Assembly (NCBI GenBank): GCA_002731945.1
Contig: PCCF01000007.1
Span: 31,040 to 65,793, forward strand
From: Rhodobiaceae bacterium
Lineage (GTDB): Bacteria > Pseudomonadota > Alphaproteobacteria > MED-G09
Length of the DNA: 34,754 bases
Direction: 5' to 3'
The notes under the pieces are model-generated. The model saw nothing but the letters and a program-made list of their open reading frames with translations, was not told the DNA's origin and searched no databases. Numbering within the stretch: the first letter of the stretch is position 1; each line of letters begins with the position of its first letter. Both the position numbers and the translations under genes were made by a program. This document shows, one piece after another, positions 24,935-34,754 of this stretch.

Positions 24935-26204
24935 TGAAAAAGATAAAATTTTTACCAATTTGTATGGATTTCGACCTTGGAACTTAAAGGAAGCAAAAAA
25001 AAGAGGTGACTGGGATAATACGATATCCCTTATCTCAAAAGGAAAGAAATTTATTATAGATGAGATAAAGTCTTCTGGGCTACGAGGAAGAGGGGGAGCA
25101 GGATTTCCTACAGGTGTAAAATGGTCTTTTATGCCTAAAAAACTTACTGGAAAGTTGCATTATCTAGTGGTTAACGCAGATGAGTCCGAACCCGGAACCT
25201 GTAAAGATAGAGATATCATACGAAATGAACCTCACAAATTACTTGAAGGATCTATAATTGCCTCTGCAGCTATAGGGGCTCAGGCTTGTTATATTTATAT
25301 TAGAGGTGAATTTGTTGATGAAAGGAAAATTCTGGAAGCTGCTCTTGAAGAAGCTTATTCTGAAGGATTGGTAGGAAAAAATGCATGCAAAACAGGCCTG
25401 GATATAGATATTTTTATTCATAGAGGAGCTGGAGCATATATATGTGGTGAAGAAACAGCACTTCTTGAAAGCCTAGAAGGAAAAAAAGGTTTACCAAGAC
25501 TGAAACCACCCTTTCCAGCTACATCTGGGTTATTTGGCTGCCCTACAACGGTAAATAATGTAGAGAGTATTGCCGTTGTTCCAGAAATCTTAAGAAGAGG
25601 ATCAGATTGGTTTTCGTCTTTAGGAAGACCAAGGAACACTGGAACTAAAATTTTTTGTATCTCTGGTCATGTTAATACACCTTGCAACATCGAAGAAGAA
25701 ATGGGAATCCCTTTAAAAACTCTTATTGAAAAATACGCAGGTGGAGTTCGGGGAGGTTGGGAAAATTTGTTAGCTGTTATTCCTGGAGGCTCTTCTGTTC
25801 CTCTCATACCTAAAAACATATGTGATACAGTTTTGATGGATTTTGATTCTCTTGCTGAGGTTAAATCGGGCTTAGGTACTGCTGCAGTTATAGTTATGGA
25901 TAAATCTACTGATTTGATTAGAGCAATTTCAAGAATTTCATATTTTTATAAATATGAAAGTTGTGGACAATGTACCCCCTGCAGAGAGGGGACAGGTTGG
26001 TTGTGGGAAATGATGGAAAAAATGGCTAAAGGTTCGGCCAAAAAGAAAGATATTGATATTCTTCTAAATTTAACAGAACGAATAGAAGGTCATACTATTT
26101 GCGCTTTAGGTGATGCAGCTGCTTGGCCTATTCAAGGTATCATAAGGCATTTTCGACCATATATAGAGGAGAGAATTGACAATTACAAAGGCGACGCGGT
26201 TTAG
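24927..26204 (+). CDS. nuoF: NADH-quinone oxidoreductase subunit F
   Basis: 51-kDa subunit that oxidises NADH through FMN and cluster N3. The NADH/FMN loop is [16 protein letters not shown] (near 51-66) with [17 protein letters not shown] next. [18 protein letters not shown] and [17 protein letters not shown] follow, and the 4Fe-4S site is [15 protein letters not shown] with a fourth Cys in HTICALGD. The 425-residue length is standard. It overlaps nuoE by eight bases and is five bases from nuoG. All binding motifs are intact. Confidence 0.97.
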   Translation: MIDEKDKIFTNLYGFRPWNLKEAKKRGDWDNTISLISKGKKFIIDEIKSSGLRGRGGAGFPTGVKWSFMPKKLTGKLHYLVVNADESEPGTCKDRDIIRNEPHKLLEGSIIASAAIGAQACYIYIRGEFVDERKILEAALEEAYSEGLVGKNACKTGLDIDIFIHRGAGAYICGEETALLESLEGKKGLPRLKPPFPATSGLFGCPTTVNNVESIAVVPEILRRGSDWFSSLGRPRNTGTKIFCISGHVNTPCNIEEEMGIPLKTLIEKYAGGVRGGWENLLAVIPGGSSVPLIPKNICDTVLMDFDSLAEVKSGLGTAAVIVMDKSTDLIRAISRISYFYKYESCGQCTPCREGTGWLWEMMEKMAKGSAKKKDIDILLNLTERIEGHTICALGDAAAWPIQGIIRHFRPYIEERIDNYKGDAV

Positions 26205-26209
26205 AAACT

Positions 26210-28261
26210 ATGGTTAATATTGAAATAGATGGAATTGATTATGAAGTTGAAGAAGGATTAGCTTTAATACAGGCTTGTGAGGAAGCCGGAATAGACATAC
26301 CTAGATTCTGTTATCATGAGAAACTGTCGGTAGCTGGAAATTGCCGAATGTGTCTTGTAGATGTAGAAGATAGTAGAGGATTAAGCCCTAAACCAGTTGC
26401 ATCGTGTGCAGTTCAGGTGAGTGAGGGCATAAAAATTTACACCAAAACCGAAAGAGTAAAGAATGCAAGGGAGGGAGTGATGGAATTCCTTCTTATCAAT
26501 CATCCCTTAGATTGTCCAATATGCGATCAAGGAGGGGAATGCGATTTGCAGGACCAAGCTATGGCTTTCGGCCATGGAGAAAGTCGCTTTTTTGATGATA
26601 AAAGGGCAGTAGAGAACAAAGGTATGGGACCTTTTATAAAAACTGAAATGACAAGATGTATACATTGTACCAGATGCGTCCGATTTTCTTCGGAGGTTTC
26701 TGGTAATCACGAAATAGGCTCAATAGGCCGAGGAAATGATATGGAAATAACCACCTACCTGAATAGTTCTGTTGAATCCGAGTTGTCAGGCAATGTTATA
26801 GACTTGTGTCCAGTAGGAGCCCTTACTTCAAGACCTTATGCCTTTTCAGCTCGACCATGGGAATTAAAGAAAACCGAAACAATAGATGTAATGGATGCTT
26901 TAGGGTCAAATATTAGGATTGATTCAAAAGGTTTAAAAGTTATGAGGGTATTACCTAGGCTTAATGAAGAAATCAACGAAGAGTGGATTACCGATAAAAC
27001 ACGCTTTTTTTGGGATGGTTTATCTTCTCAAAGAATTGACAATCCCTATAAAAGAGTGGGAAAAAAATTAGTTAAAACTACCTGGGACGATGCAATCGAT
27101 CTTGCCAAAAAAAATCTAATCTCAAGTAAACCAGAAGAGATAGCTGCAATTTCTGGAGATCTAGTTCCAATTGAATCGGTTTATTCTTTAAAAAAACTTC
27201 TAAAAGGGATTAAAGTTAAGAATTATGATTGTCGACAAGACGGGTCTAAGATTTCTGGCCCAAGAGAAAGATGGTTATTTAATTCCACTATTTCAGGGAT
27301 TGATGAATCGGATGGATGCCTTCTTATAGGAACCAACCCGAGAAAAGAAGCTCCTCTCCTTAACTCAAGAATATTAAGACAATCAAGAAATTTATCCTAT
27401 CCGTTGGGTTTAATAGGAGCTAAATGTGATCTTACTTATGATTATAAACTTTTAGGAGAAGATCCAAAGATTGTTCGAGAAATCTTGGAGGGTAAGAATA
27501 GTTTTTGTGATAAATTGAAACTATCTAAAAAACCGATGATGATAATCGGCCAAGGCGCCTTAACAGGAGTTAAAGGGAGTGAATTCTTAGATTTATGCAT
27601 AGAGTTAGCTTATAAATTTAATTTTATTAGTAATGAATGGAACGGGTTTAACGTTTTACATACCGCTGCTTCTAGGGCCGGCGCCATGAGTATAGACTTC
27701 ATTCCTGAAGAAGATGGTAAGAATACAGAAGAAATAATTAATGGATGCAAGGCAGGTCTTATAAAGACTATATTTTTATTAGGAGCCGATGAACTTCAAT
27801 TATCTGATTTAGATAACTGCTATGTAATTTACCAGGGACATCATGGAGATAAAGGTGCAAACAATGCTGATTTAATTTTACCTTCAGCCGCTTTTAGCGA
27901 ACAAAATGGTTTGTATATGAATACCGAAGGAAGGGTTCAAGAATCGGTCCGTTCAGTTTTTCCTGTTGGAGAAGCAAAGGAAGATTGGGAGATAATAAGA
28001 TTAATTTCTGAAGCCTTGAATCTTAATTCCGATTTCCAAACTCACGAAGGATTAAGAAATAAAATTTACAAGGAATATCCTAATTTAAATCCTTTTGATG
28101 ATTTTCAAAAAAATAATCCTCCTGAAAAAAAAGACAATAATGATATTAGTGGACATAAATTTTCTGAGGCCATAACAAATTACTGGTTTACAAATTCTAT
28201 TGCTAGGGCATCAGCAAATTTATCAGAAAGAAATGATTATATTCAGAAAAGAGATAATTGA
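26210..28261 (+). CDS. nuoG: NADH-quinone oxidoreductase subunit G
   Basis: 75-kDa subunit of the peripheral arm carrying several iron-sulfur clusters. The 2Fe-2S ferredoxin part has [20 protein letters not shown] and PVASCAVQV. The HxxxCxxCxxxxxC site is [19 protein letters not shown]. The 4Fe-4S site has [10 protein letters not shown] with [12 protein letters not shown]. The remaining ~450 residues are a molybdopterin-oxidoreductase-like domain ([40 protein letters not shown]). The 683-residue length matches the alphaproteobacterial/mitochondrial form; the extra N7 cluster motif of E. coli was not seen. Its TGA overlaps the nuoH ATG by one base. Confidence 0.96.
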   Translation: MVNIEIDGIDYEVEEGLALIQACEEAGIDIPRFCYHEKLSVAGNCRMCLVDVEDSRGLSPKPVASCAVQVSEGIKIYTKTERVKNAREGVMEFLLINHPLDCPICDQGGECDLQDQAMAFGHGESRFFDDKRAVENKGMGPFIKTEMTRCIHCTRCVRFSSEVSGNHEIGSIGRGNDMEITTYLNSSVESELSGNVIDLCPVGALTSRPYAFSARPWELKKTETIDVMDALGSNIRIDSKGLKVMRVLPRLNEEINEEWITDKTRFFWDGLSSQRIDNPYKRVGKKLVKTTWDDAIDLAKKNLISSKPEEIAAISGDLVPIESVYSLKKLLKGIKVKNYDCRQDGSKISGPRERWLFNSTISGIDESDGCLLIGTNPRKEAPLLNSRILRQSRNLSYPLGLIGAKCDLTYDYKLLGEDPKIVREILEGKNSFCDKLKLSKKPMMIIGQGALTGVKGSEFLDLCIELAYKFNFISNEWNGFNVLHTAASRAGAMSIDFIPEEDGKNTEEIINGCKAGLIKTIFLLGADELQLSDLDNCYVIYQGHHGDKGANNADLILPSAAFSEQNGLYMNTEGRVQESVRSVFPVGEAKEDWEIIRLISEALNLNSDFQTHEGLRNKIYKEYPNLNPFDDFQKNNPPEKKDNNDISGHKFSEAITNYWFTNSIARASANLSERNDYIQKRDN

Positions 28262-29265
28262 TGGCAAACTTAATTGATTATATTGTTCCAATTGCAATTC
28301 TATTTTTCCATTCAATTTTGGTCTTGTTAGCTGTATTATTGATGGCTTATTTTGGTATTTATGGTGAAAGAAAGATTTGGGCTGCAGTTCAATTAAGACG
28401 TGGCCCTAACGTAGTAGGGCCATTTGGATTATTGCAAAGTGCTGCTGATTTAATCAAATTATTATTTAAGGAAATCATCATTCCTCAAGAAGCAAATAAG
28501 GCTATTTTTATTCTTGCTCCAATAATTACCTGTTTTGTGGCATTATCAGCTTGGGCAGTCATTCCTTTTTCTGAAGGTTGGGTGGTATCTGACTTAAACG
28601 TTGGGATCCTATACATCATAGCTATTTCTTCTCTTGGAGTATACGGAATTATTATGGGGGGTTGGGCCTCGAATTCCAAATATCCCTTTATGGGGGCAAT
28701 GCGTTCTGCAGCACAAATGGTGTCTTATGAAATCTCGATTGGATTAGTTATTATAACGGTACTTCTGTGTGTCGGGTCATTGAATTTAACCAATATAGTA
28801 ATGGCCCAAAGAAACATTTGGTTTGTTTTTCCTTTATTTCCTATGTTCATAATCTTCTTTATTTCCGCATTGGCTGAAACCAATCGGCCGCCCTTTGATC
28901 TCCCAGAAGCGGAAGCTGAATTAGTCGCAGGTTATCAGACGGAATACTCCTCTTCTTTGTTTATGCTTTATTTTTTAGGTGAACTTGCGGCAACCTTTTT
29001 GATGTGTGCAATGATTACTATCTTATTTCTAGGGGGATGGCTTCCACCATTCAATATAGTGCCTTTTACACTTATTCCCGGCGCAGTTTGGTTTATGTTA
29101 AAGGTTGCAACGATTTTCTTCTTATTTGGAATGGTAAAGGCCATTGTACCAAGGTACAGGTACGATCAGCTAATGCGACTTGGTTGGAAAGTTTTTCTAC
29201 CTATATCCCTTTTTTGGGTTGTATTGACTGCTAGCTTTCTTTTTATTTTTAATTTAATGCCATAG
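28261..29265 (+). CDS. nuoH: NADH-quinone oxidoreductase subunit H
   Basis: Membrane subunit (ND1 homologue) that joins the quinone chamber to the proton-pumping arm. The ATG at 28261 gives 334 residues; a TTG one codon earlier is in frame but less likely. About eight transmembrane helices. Signatures: [49 protein letters not shown] and the conserved acidic loop [20 protein letters not shown] with YQTEYS, then [14 protein letters not shown]. Coupled to nuoG by TGATG. All conserved charged residues I know of are present. Confidence 0.97.
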   Translation: MANLIDYIVPIAILFFHSILVLLAVLLMAYFGIYGERKIWAAVQLRRGPNVVGPFGLLQSAADLIKLLFKEIIIPQEANKAIFILAPIITCFVALSAWAVIPFSEGWVVSDLNVGILYIIAISSLGVYGIIMGGWASNSKYPFMGAMRSAAQMVSYEISIGLVIITVLLCVGSLNLTNIVMAQRNIWFVFPLFPMFIIFFISALAETNRPPFDLPEAEAELVAGYQTEYSSSLFMLYFLGELAATFLMCAMITILFLGGWLPPFNIVPFTLIPGAVWFMLKVATIFFLFGMVKAIVPRYRYDQLMRLGWKVFLPISLFWVVLTASFLFIFNLMP

Positions 29266-29273
29266 GAAATGTA

Positions 29274-29768
29274 ATGAAAAGATTTTTTTATATAATGAAA
29301 AATTTAATAATATGGGACTTTCTCAAAGCTTTTTTTGTCGCGATGAAATATCTCCTTTTTAAGCCCAGAGTTACTATTAACTACCCATTTGAAAAAGGGA
29401 AACTATCACCAAGGTTCCGGGGAGAACACGCCTTAAGAAGGTACCCTAATGGTGAAGAAAGATGCATAGCTTGCAAATTATGTGAAGCAGTTTGTCCTGC
29501 TCAGGCCATTACCATAGATGCCGGACAAAAAAGTGAAGATGGTACAAGAAGAACCATAAGATACGATATTGATATGGTTAAATGTATTTATTGTGGGTTG
29601 TGCCAAGAAGCATGTCCAGTAGATGCAATTGTAGAAGGTCCGAATTTTGAATTCTCAACAGAGACGCGAGAAGAGCTTTTATACACAAAAGAAAAGCTTA
29701 TGGATAACGGAGACCGATGGGAGATCCCAATTAAAAAAAATATCGAAAGGGATTCTCCTTATCGTTAG
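29274..29768 (+). CDS. nuoI: NADH-quinone oxidoreductase subunit I
   Basis: 23-kDa ferredoxin-like subunit carrying clusters N6a and N6b. Two 4Fe-4S motifs are seen: [13 protein letters not shown] (near 63-75) and [13 protein letters not shown] (near 102-114). The N-terminal amphipathic helix ([12 protein letters not shown]) contacts the membrane arm. The 164-residue length is typical. The ATG at 29274 follows AGGAAATGTA eight bases after nuoH; an internal ATG at 29295 is possible. [23 protein letters not shown]-type wording is strongly conserved in the family. Confidence 0.97.
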   Translation: MKRFFYIMKNLIIWDFLKAFFVAMKYLLFKPRVTINYPFEKGKLSPRFRGEHALRRYPNGEERCIACKLCEAVCPAQAITIDAGQKSEDGTRRTIRYDIDMVKCIYCGLCQEACPVDAIVEGPNFEFSTETREELLYTKEKLMDNGDRWEIPIKKNIERDSPYR

Positions 29769-29785
29769 GGAAAGCTAAAATTATA

Positions 29786-30394
29786 ATGTTTACATCTCTC
29801 TTCTTTTATTTATTCTCTTTTCTAATATTGAGCTCCGCTTTAATGGTTGTTTTTTCAAAGAATCCTATTAATTCCGTACTTTTTCTAATTTTCTCTTTCA
29901 TTAACACTGCGGGTATTTTTCTCATAGCTGGGGCTGAATTTTTAGCTCTGATATTAGTTATCGTGTATGTCGGAGCAGTAGCCGTTCTGTTTCTCTTTGT
30001 AATTATGATGCTCGATTTAGATGTAAATCAATTAAAAGGTGAAATTAAGAAATATTACAAAGTTGGCATTCCAATAGGTCTTACAATATTAGTAGAAATG
30101 GGTTTAATTATATTTTTAGATCCTTTTAAGAACGAATCCGCTTTTCTTAATAAGTGGCAAGTTAATTCAGAGTTATCTAACACAGAAAGAATTGGCGAAG
30201 TAATTTATACAGATTATTTTTATCATTTTCAAATCTCAGGTTTAATTCTTTTAGTGGCCATGATAGGGGCTATTGTTTTAACTCTCAGACATCGTGATTA
30301 TGTAAAGCGACAAAATGCTGAAGAACAAATCATGCGTGATCCCGATAGAAGTGTTGAGTTGAAAGATTTGCGAATCAAAGGAGATAGCCAGTAA
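29786..30394 (+). CDS. nuoJ: NADH-quinone oxidoreductase subunit J
   Basis: Membrane subunit (ND6 homologue), 202 residues with about five transmembrane helices. The conserved stretch [22 protein letters not shown] (near 53-74) contains the pi-bulge helix of TM3, and [21 protein letters not shown] precedes it. The last helix is [19 protein letters not shown], followed by a charged tail. The ATG at 29786 follows GGGAAAGC. It overlaps nuoK by one base (TAATG). Confidence 0.95.
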   Translation: MFTSLFFYLFSFLILSSALMVVFSKNPINSVLFLIFSFINTAGIFLIAGAEFLALILVIVYVGAVAVLFLFVIMMLDLDVNQLKGEIKKYYKVGIPIGLTILVEMGLIIFLDPFKNESAFLNKWQVNSELSNTERIGEVIYTDYFYHFQISGLILLVAMIGAIVLTLRHRDYVKRQNAEEQIMRDPDRSVELKDLRIKGDSQ

Positions 30395-30702
30395 TGACGA
30401 TAGGTTTGTCTCATTTCTTAATCTTAAGTGCATGCTTGTTTCTGACAGGTGTTTTTGGAATCTTTCTTAATAGAAGAAATTTGATAATAATTTTAATGTC
30501 TCTTGAGTTACTCTTACTTAGCATAAGTATAAATTTTGTCGGATTTTCGATGTTTTTAGGAGATATTGCGGGTCAGATATTTTCTTTGTTTATTCTAACG
30601 GTCGCTGCTGCCGAAGCAGCTATAGGCTTAGCTATATTAGTTGTCTATTTTAGAAATGTTGGAAATATAAATGTTAAAGAAATTAATAAAATGAGTGGTT
30701 AA
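30394..30702 (+). CDS. nuoK: NADH-quinone oxidoreductase subunit K
   Basis: Small membrane subunit (ND4L homologue) of 102 residues with three transmembrane helices. Conserved acidic residues lie in helix 2 ([18 protein letters not shown]) and helix 3 ([16 protein letters not shown]), which are the glutamates of the proton path. [13 protein letters not shown] precedes helix 2. It is joined at both ends by single-base overlaps to nuoJ (TAATG) and nuoL (TAATG). Confidence 0.97.
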   Translation: MTIGLSHFLILSACLFLTGVFGIFLNRRNLIIILMSLELLLLSISINFVGFSMFLGDIAGQIFSLFILTVAAAEAAIGLAILVVYFRNVGNINVKEINKMSG

Positions 30703-32600
30703 TGGATCTTTTTATAATAGTTTTTTTGCCTCTTGCAGGCGCTTTAATAGTAGGATTACTCGGGAAAAGGTTAGGACTGCTTTTAAGTCATATAATTTCA
30801 TGTTCGTTTATAGCAATTCCTTTTCTTCTTTCTTGTTATCTTTTCTATTCCAACTTCTTGTCTAATAATGAAATTTCTCTCTATTTGTTTGATTGGATAC
30901 AATCTGGATCTTTAAGTTCCTCGTGGACATTATATTTTGACACATTAACATCTGTAATGCTGGTAGTTGTAACTTCAGTGTCTGCATTAGTTCATATTTA
31001 TTCTATTGGTTATATGAAGAAGGATCCCCATCAGTATAGATTTTTTGCTTACCTATCATTTTTTACCTTTGCTATGCTGATATTAGTGACATCCAATAAT
31101 TTTCTTCAACTCTTCTTTGGATGGGAGGGAGTAGGACTCGCATCTTACTTACTAATAGGCTTTTGGTATGAGAAACCATCGGCAAACTCGGCAGCCATGA
31201 AGGCATTTGTTGTTAATAGGGTGGGAGATTTTGGTCTTATGCTTGGGATTGCAACTTTATATTTTGCTACAGGTTCAGTTAATTTTGAAGAAATATTTTC
31301 TTTAAGTAACGATTTAGATAACACAATTATAAATTTATCTTGTTTGCTTTTATTTATTGGCGCTATGGGTAAATCCGCACAACTTTTTCTACACACCTGG
31401 CTACCTGATGCTATGGAAGGACCTACCCCAGTTTCAGCATTAATCCATGCTGCTACAATGGTTACGGCTGGCATTTTCCTAATAGCAAGGTGTTCTCCGC
31501 TATTTGAGCAATCAGAAATAATTTCTTCTCTAATAATCTTCATTGGTTCTTCAACAGCATTTTTTGCTGCCTCAGTGGGGTTAGTGCAAAATGATATAAA
31601 ACGAGTAATAGCATATTCAACTTGTTCTCAATTAGGATATATGTTTGTAGCCCTTGGGGTGGGCGCTTATCAGGTAGCAATTTTTCATTTATTTACCCAT
31701 GCTTTTTTTAAGTCATTGTTATTTCTTGGTTCAGGTTCAGTTATCCATGCTCTTTCGGATGAGCAAGACATTAGAAAAATGGGAGGTTTAGCTAAACTAA
31801 TACCCTTTACTTGGTTATCCATGATAATTGGAACTTTAGCTCTTACGGGTGCGCCATTTCTGTCTGGCTATTATTCTAAAGATGGAATTATAGAGGCGGC
31901 TTATTCGTCGCATTCTTCAGGTCATTTATATGCATTTTATTTGCTGGTTTTTTCCGTTTTTCTTACAAGCTTTTATTCTTGGCGTTTAATCCTTTTAACA
32001 TTTCACGGTACAACAAAAACACCAAATGAGATTTTAACAAAAGTTCATGAAAGCCCTTTGACGATGACAGCCCCCTTATTCTTACTAAGCTTAGGTTCTA
32101 TATTCTCCGGTTTTTTCTTTGCAGACTTTTTCATGTCAGTTGATTTTCAGCCTCTTTGGACAAGCTCGCTATACTTAGGATCAAACAGCGAAATAATAGA
32201 TTCAATTCATCGTAGTCCGTCATGGGTTAAAGCTTTGCCCTTAGTAATGATGCTAGCAGGCCTGTTAATGGCTATGTTTATGTATGTTTTTTTTAAATCA
32301 CTACCTAAAAGCCTATCTAAGAGATTTTCATTCTTTTACAATTTTCTTTTAAATAAGTGGTATTTTGATGAGATTTACGACCTTTTATTTGTTAAATCAT
32401 CTAGAAAAATTGGAAATTTTTTATCATTGGTTTTCGATAAAGGTATTATTGATGGAATAGGTCCAGACGGTATATCTTTAAGGGTTCAACAATTGGCGAA
32501 GTACGCTAGTAAGTTGCAGACCGGGTTTATTTACCATTACGCATTGGCAATGTTAGTCGGATTAACGGCATTCATTTTTCTTTTTGTTATATTTGGTTGA
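30702..32600 (+). CDS. nuoL: NADH-quinone oxidoreductase subunit L
   Basis: The distal antiporter-like proton-pumping subunit (ND5 homologue), 632 residues and about sixteen transmembrane helices. Signatures: HIYSIGYMKKDPHQYRFFAYL, LQLFFGWEGVGLASYLLIGFW (with the key Glu), KAFVVNRVGDFGL, HTWLPDAMEGPTPVSALIHA and VQNDIKRVIAYSTCSQLGYM with the channel lysine. The long C-terminal lateral helix region runs from about 480 to the end (YDLLFVKSSRKIGNFLS). It starts in the nuoK stop and is followed by nuoM after four bases. Confidence 0.97.
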   Translation: MDLFIIVFLPLAGALIVGLLGKRLGLLLSHIISCSFIAIPFLLSCYLFYSNFLSNNEISLYLFDWIQSGSLSSSWTLYFDTLTSVMLVVVTSVSALVHIYSIGYMKKDPHQYRFFAYLSFFTFAMLILVTSNNFLQLFFGWEGVGLASYLLIGFWYEKPSANSAAMKAFVVNRVGDFGLMLGIATLYFATGSVNFEEIFSLSNDLDNTIINLSCLLLFIGAMGKSAQLFLHTWLPDAMEGPTPVSALIHAATMVTAGIFLIARCSPLFEQSEIISSLIIFIGSSTAFFAASVGLVQNDIKRVIAYSTCSQLGYMFVALGVGAYQVAIFHLFTHAFFKSLLFLGSGSVIHALSDEQDIRKMGGLAKLIPFTWLSMIIGTLALTGAPFLSGYYSKDGIIEAAYSSHSSGHLYAFYLLVFSVFLTSFYSWRLILLTFHGTTKTPNEILTKVHESPLTMTAPLFLLSLGSIFSGFFFADFFMSVDFQPLWTSSLYLGSNSEIIDSIHRSPSWVKALPLVMMLAGLLMAMFMYVFFKSLPKSLSKRFSFFYNFLLNKWYFDEIYDLLFVKSSRKIGNFLSLVFDKGIIDGIGPDGISLRVQQLAKYASKLQTGFIYHYALAMLVGLTAFIFLFVIFG

Positions 32601-32604
32601 GTTT

Positions 32605-34107
32605 ATGCAAGAGATAAATTTATTGACGATAATAACTTTTTTACCTCTTGTTGGTGCTTTTTTTATTTTATTAGCACGCTCAATTAATAAAGAAAACTCT
32701 GAAAGTAATTCTAAATATATTGCTTTATGGACTTCTTTAACAACCTTCCTAATTTCATTGTTATTAATCTATGGGTTTAATTCAAGTGTGACGGATTTTC
32801 AGTTTTATGAAAGGATTGAGATAGCGGGAGGTATAATGACATACCAGATGGGTATTGATGGAATATCTATCTTGTTTGTTATTCTAACCACCTTTTTAAC
32901 TCCGATAATTATAATTTCAAGTTGGGACAGTATAAAGTACCGAATTGAACAATATATGATTGCCTTTCTGGTGTTAGAGACTCTAATGATAGGCACATTC
33001 AGTGCCTTAGATATTATTTTGTTCTATTTATTTTTCGAGAGCGTATTGATTCCAATGTTTATTATTATTGGAGTTTGGGGGGGAGAAAAGAGAGTCTACT
33101 CAGCTTTTAAATTTTTCCTTTATACTCTTCTTGGTTCAGTATTGATGTTAGCAGCGGTAATTTCAATTATTACGATCACTGGCACTACAGAAATGCCTAT
33201 AATATACAATACTTTAGATTTAAAGGATCAAAGTATTCAATATTGGCTTTGGTTGGCATTTTTTGCTTCATTTGCTATCAAGCTGCCAATGTGGCCAGTT
33301 CATACTTGGCTTCCAGACGCTCATGTCGAAGCACCCACTGCAGGGTCAGTAATATTGGCGGCAATTTTACTTAAAATGGGAGGGTATGGATTTTTGAGAT
33401 TTTCTTTACCATTATTTCCCGAAGCGTGTTTATTTTTTTCAGACTTTGTTTTCTGGTTAAGTATTATCGGAATTATCTATACATCCTTGGTTGCATTTGT
33501 TCAGGATGATATGAAAAAGTTAATTGCTTATTCATCCGTTGCCCATATGGGTTTTGTTACTTTGGGAATTTTTACCTTTACGGTTAATGGTATCCAAGGA
33601 GGAATTTTTCAAATGCTATCACATGGATTAGTTTCTGCGGCCTTATTTCTTTCTGTTGGTATTATTTATGATAGAATGCACACTAGAGAGATTAAAGATT
33701 ATGGCGGTGTAGTTACTGTCATGCCTAAATTCGCAGCTTGTTTTATGATCTTTACTCTTGCAAATGTCGGTTTACCGGGAACAAGTAGTTTTGTTGGTGA
33801 ATTTTTATCTATAGTTGCAGTATTTTCTGTTTCCAAGTTGTTTGCTTTTTTAGCCGCTACTGGAGTTATTCTCTCAGTTGTCTATGCACTCTGGCTATAT
33901 AGAAATGTTATTTTTGGAAAAATAGTAAATGATAGTGTTAAAGCTTTAAAGGATTTGTCAATTAGAGAAAAATTAGTCTTATTTCCTATAGCCTTCCTTG
34001 TTATTCTTTTTGGGTTATATCCAATGCCAATTCTAGATATAATATCTGCTTCTTCCAACCATTTATCTGAAATATATAATTCAGAATCACTTAGCAGTTT
34101 AAAATAG
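32605..34107 (+). CDS. nuoM: NADH-quinone oxidoreductase subunit M
   Basis: Antiporter-like proton-pumping subunit (ND4 homologue). The ATG at 32605 gives 500 residues (MQEINLLTIITFLPLVGA); the frame reaches back to a TTG inside nuoL, which is rejected. About fourteen transmembrane helices. Signatures: MGIDGISILFVILTTFLTPI, LFYLFFESVLIPMFIIIGVWGG with the key Glu, LPMWPVHTWLPDAHVEAPT and VQDDMKKLIAYSSVAHMGF with the channel lysine, then LANVGLPGTSSFVGEF. nuoN starts eight bases after the stop. Confidence 0.97.
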   Translation: MQEINLLTIITFLPLVGAFFILLARSINKENSESNSKYIALWTSLTTFLISLLLIYGFNSSVTDFQFYERIEIAGGIMTYQMGIDGISILFVILTTFLTPIIIISSWDSIKYRIEQYMIAFLVLETLMIGTFSALDIILFYLFFESVLIPMFIIIGVWGGEKRVYSAFKFFLYTLLGSVLMLAAVISIITITGTTEMPIIYNTLDLKDQSIQYWLWLAFFASFAIKLPMWPVHTWLPDAHVEAPTAGSVILAAILLKMGGYGFLRFSLPLFPEACLFFSDFVFWLSIIGIIYTSLVAFVQDDMKKLIAYSSVAHMGFVTLGIFTFTVNGIQGGIFQMLSHGLVSAALFLSVGIIYDRMHTREIKDYGGVVTVMPKFAACFMIFTLANVGLPGTSSFVGEFLSIVAVFSVSKLFAFLAATGVILSVVYALWLYRNVIFGKIVNDSVKALKDLSIREKLVLFPIAFLVILFGLYPMPILDIISASSNHLSEIYNSESLSSLK

Positions 34108-34115
34108 GTATTTTA

Positions 34116-34754
34116 ATGGAAGATTTAGTCAATATTATACCAGAAATTACTTTAGCCTTAAGTTCGATGATATTTTTAATGATTGGTGCTTTTATGAAAA
34201 GCAGATCATTGAATTTAATAATGTTTTTCTCAACTATTGTTCTTTTATCTCTTTCGTCTTTAGAGTTTTTTTCTTCATGGGATATCAAATTCTTTTTTAG
34301 TAACTCATTAATTGAGGATGGTTTATCAAGGTTTTCTAAAGTCATCATTTTTTTATCTTCAGCCTTGTCAATTATTTTATCTACAAAATGGCTCAAAAAT
34401 TTTAATCAGGACTCTTTTGAATTTCCTATTCTAATTTTACTTTCTACCCTGGGGATGGCTTTAATGGTTTCAGCAAACAGCCTAATTTCTCTTTATCTCT
34501 CAATAGAACTACATAGTCTGCCATTATACGTTTTGGCTGCTTACCAAAGAAACAATGTTTATTCGAGTGAGGCTGGTGTTAAATATTTCATCCTCGGAGC
34601 GCTTTCTTCAGCAATGTTTTTATATGGAGCGTCATTAATATATGGATTTACAGGGTCGTTACTATACTCGGATATTTCTAGTTACAGCGTTGGTGCAGTT
34701 AACATAGGGTTTACCTTAGGATTAGTATTCATTATTTCAGGAATAATATTTAAG
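34116..34754 (+). CDS. nuoN: NADH-quinone oxidoreductase subunit N, 5' part (cut by window edge)
   Basis: Antiporter-like proton-pumping subunit (ND2 homologue). I translated it by hand from the ATG at 34116; 213 codons are open to the right edge, about 45% of a normal NuoN. The N-terminus MEDLVNIIPEITLALSSMIF is hydrophobic from the start. Signatures: LISLYLSIELHSLPLYVLAAY with the key Glu, then SSEAGVKYFILGALSSAMFL and YGASLIYGFTG. The usual ELQSLALY reads ELHSLPLY here, a small change. Last visible gene of the nuo operon. Confidence 0.95.
   Translation, partial: MEDLVNIIPEITLALSSMIFLMIGAFMKSRSLNLIMFFSTIVLLSLSSLEFFSSWDIKFFFSNSLIEDGLSRFSKVIIFLSSALSIILSTKWLKNFNQDSFEFPILILLSTLGMALMVSANSLISLYLSIELHSLPLYVLAAYQRNNVYSSEAGVKYFILGALSSAMFLYGASLIYGFTGSLLYSDISSYSVGAVNIGFTLGLVFIISGIIFK

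Noticed and set aside
31145-31543. Minus-strand 132-codon open frame
   Set aside because: Antisense to the conserved core of nuoL, with no family signature.
34091-34396. Minus-strand 101-codon open frame
   Set aside because: Antisense to the start of nuoN, whose translation is clearly NuoN-like.

Overview
The window is AT-rich (about one third G+C by eye) and has a gene order typical of Alphaproteobacteria: tig-clpP-clpX-lon-hup followed by tRNA genes and a complete-style nuo (complex I) operon. The type II glutamine synthetase, short spacers and many overlapping start/stop codons suggest a low-GC, streamlined, probably free-living (marine-type) alphaproteobacterium. This placement comes from family and synteny knowledge, not from a database search.

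Layout. (1) Positions 1-3433, minus strand: parE (cut by the left edge just before its stop), a terminator, then a glnB-glnII operon behind a textbook sigma-54 -24/-12 promoter. (2) 3560-8162, plus strand: an NmrA-like Rossmann protein, then an overlapping run of a thiolase-like protein (TLP1 type), a SixA-type histidine phosphatase and the bifunctional NAD(P)HX repair enzyme. (3) 8231-14661: tRNA-Leu(UAG) 18 nt upstream of tig, then clpP, clpX, lon and hup. The clpP and lon leaders carry matching heat-shock (RpoH-like) promoter candidates with the same 14-nt spacer. (4) 14710-14958: tRNA-Val(UAC), a strong terminator and tRNA-Asp(GUC). (5) 14959-21696: an accessory block between tRNA-Asp and nuoA holding a methyltransferase, a MAPEG protein, an ECHDC3-like crotonase, an SDR lacking its catalytic lysine, a Bacteroidetes-type short AMP nucleosidase, a coniferyl-aldehyde-dehydrogenase-like ALDH and an alpha/beta hydrolase. 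(6) 21697-34754: nuoABCDEFGHIJKLM and the first 213 codons of nuoN, all plus strand and tightly packed.

The most unusual structure is in block 5. Pieces of tRNA 3' ends without 5' halves are scattered between its genes: a tRNA-Pro-like T-arm and acceptor end (about 15902-15936), a short matching end beside the methyltransferase stop (15000-15010), a degraded copy of the tRNA-Asp 3' end with its own downstream flank (17499-17534), and a weaker minus-strand example (16466-16490). They look like scars of repeated integration at this tRNA locus, with no integrase left in view.

Functionally the window combines nitrogen assimilation (PII and GSII under sigma-54), protein quality control (trigger factor, ClpXP, Lon), cofactor repair and respiratory complex I, with a cargo-like set of lipid, aldehyde and nucleotide enzymes. 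No CRISPR array, insertion sequence, rRNA or riboswitch was seen, and no gene-free stretch exceeds 300 bases.
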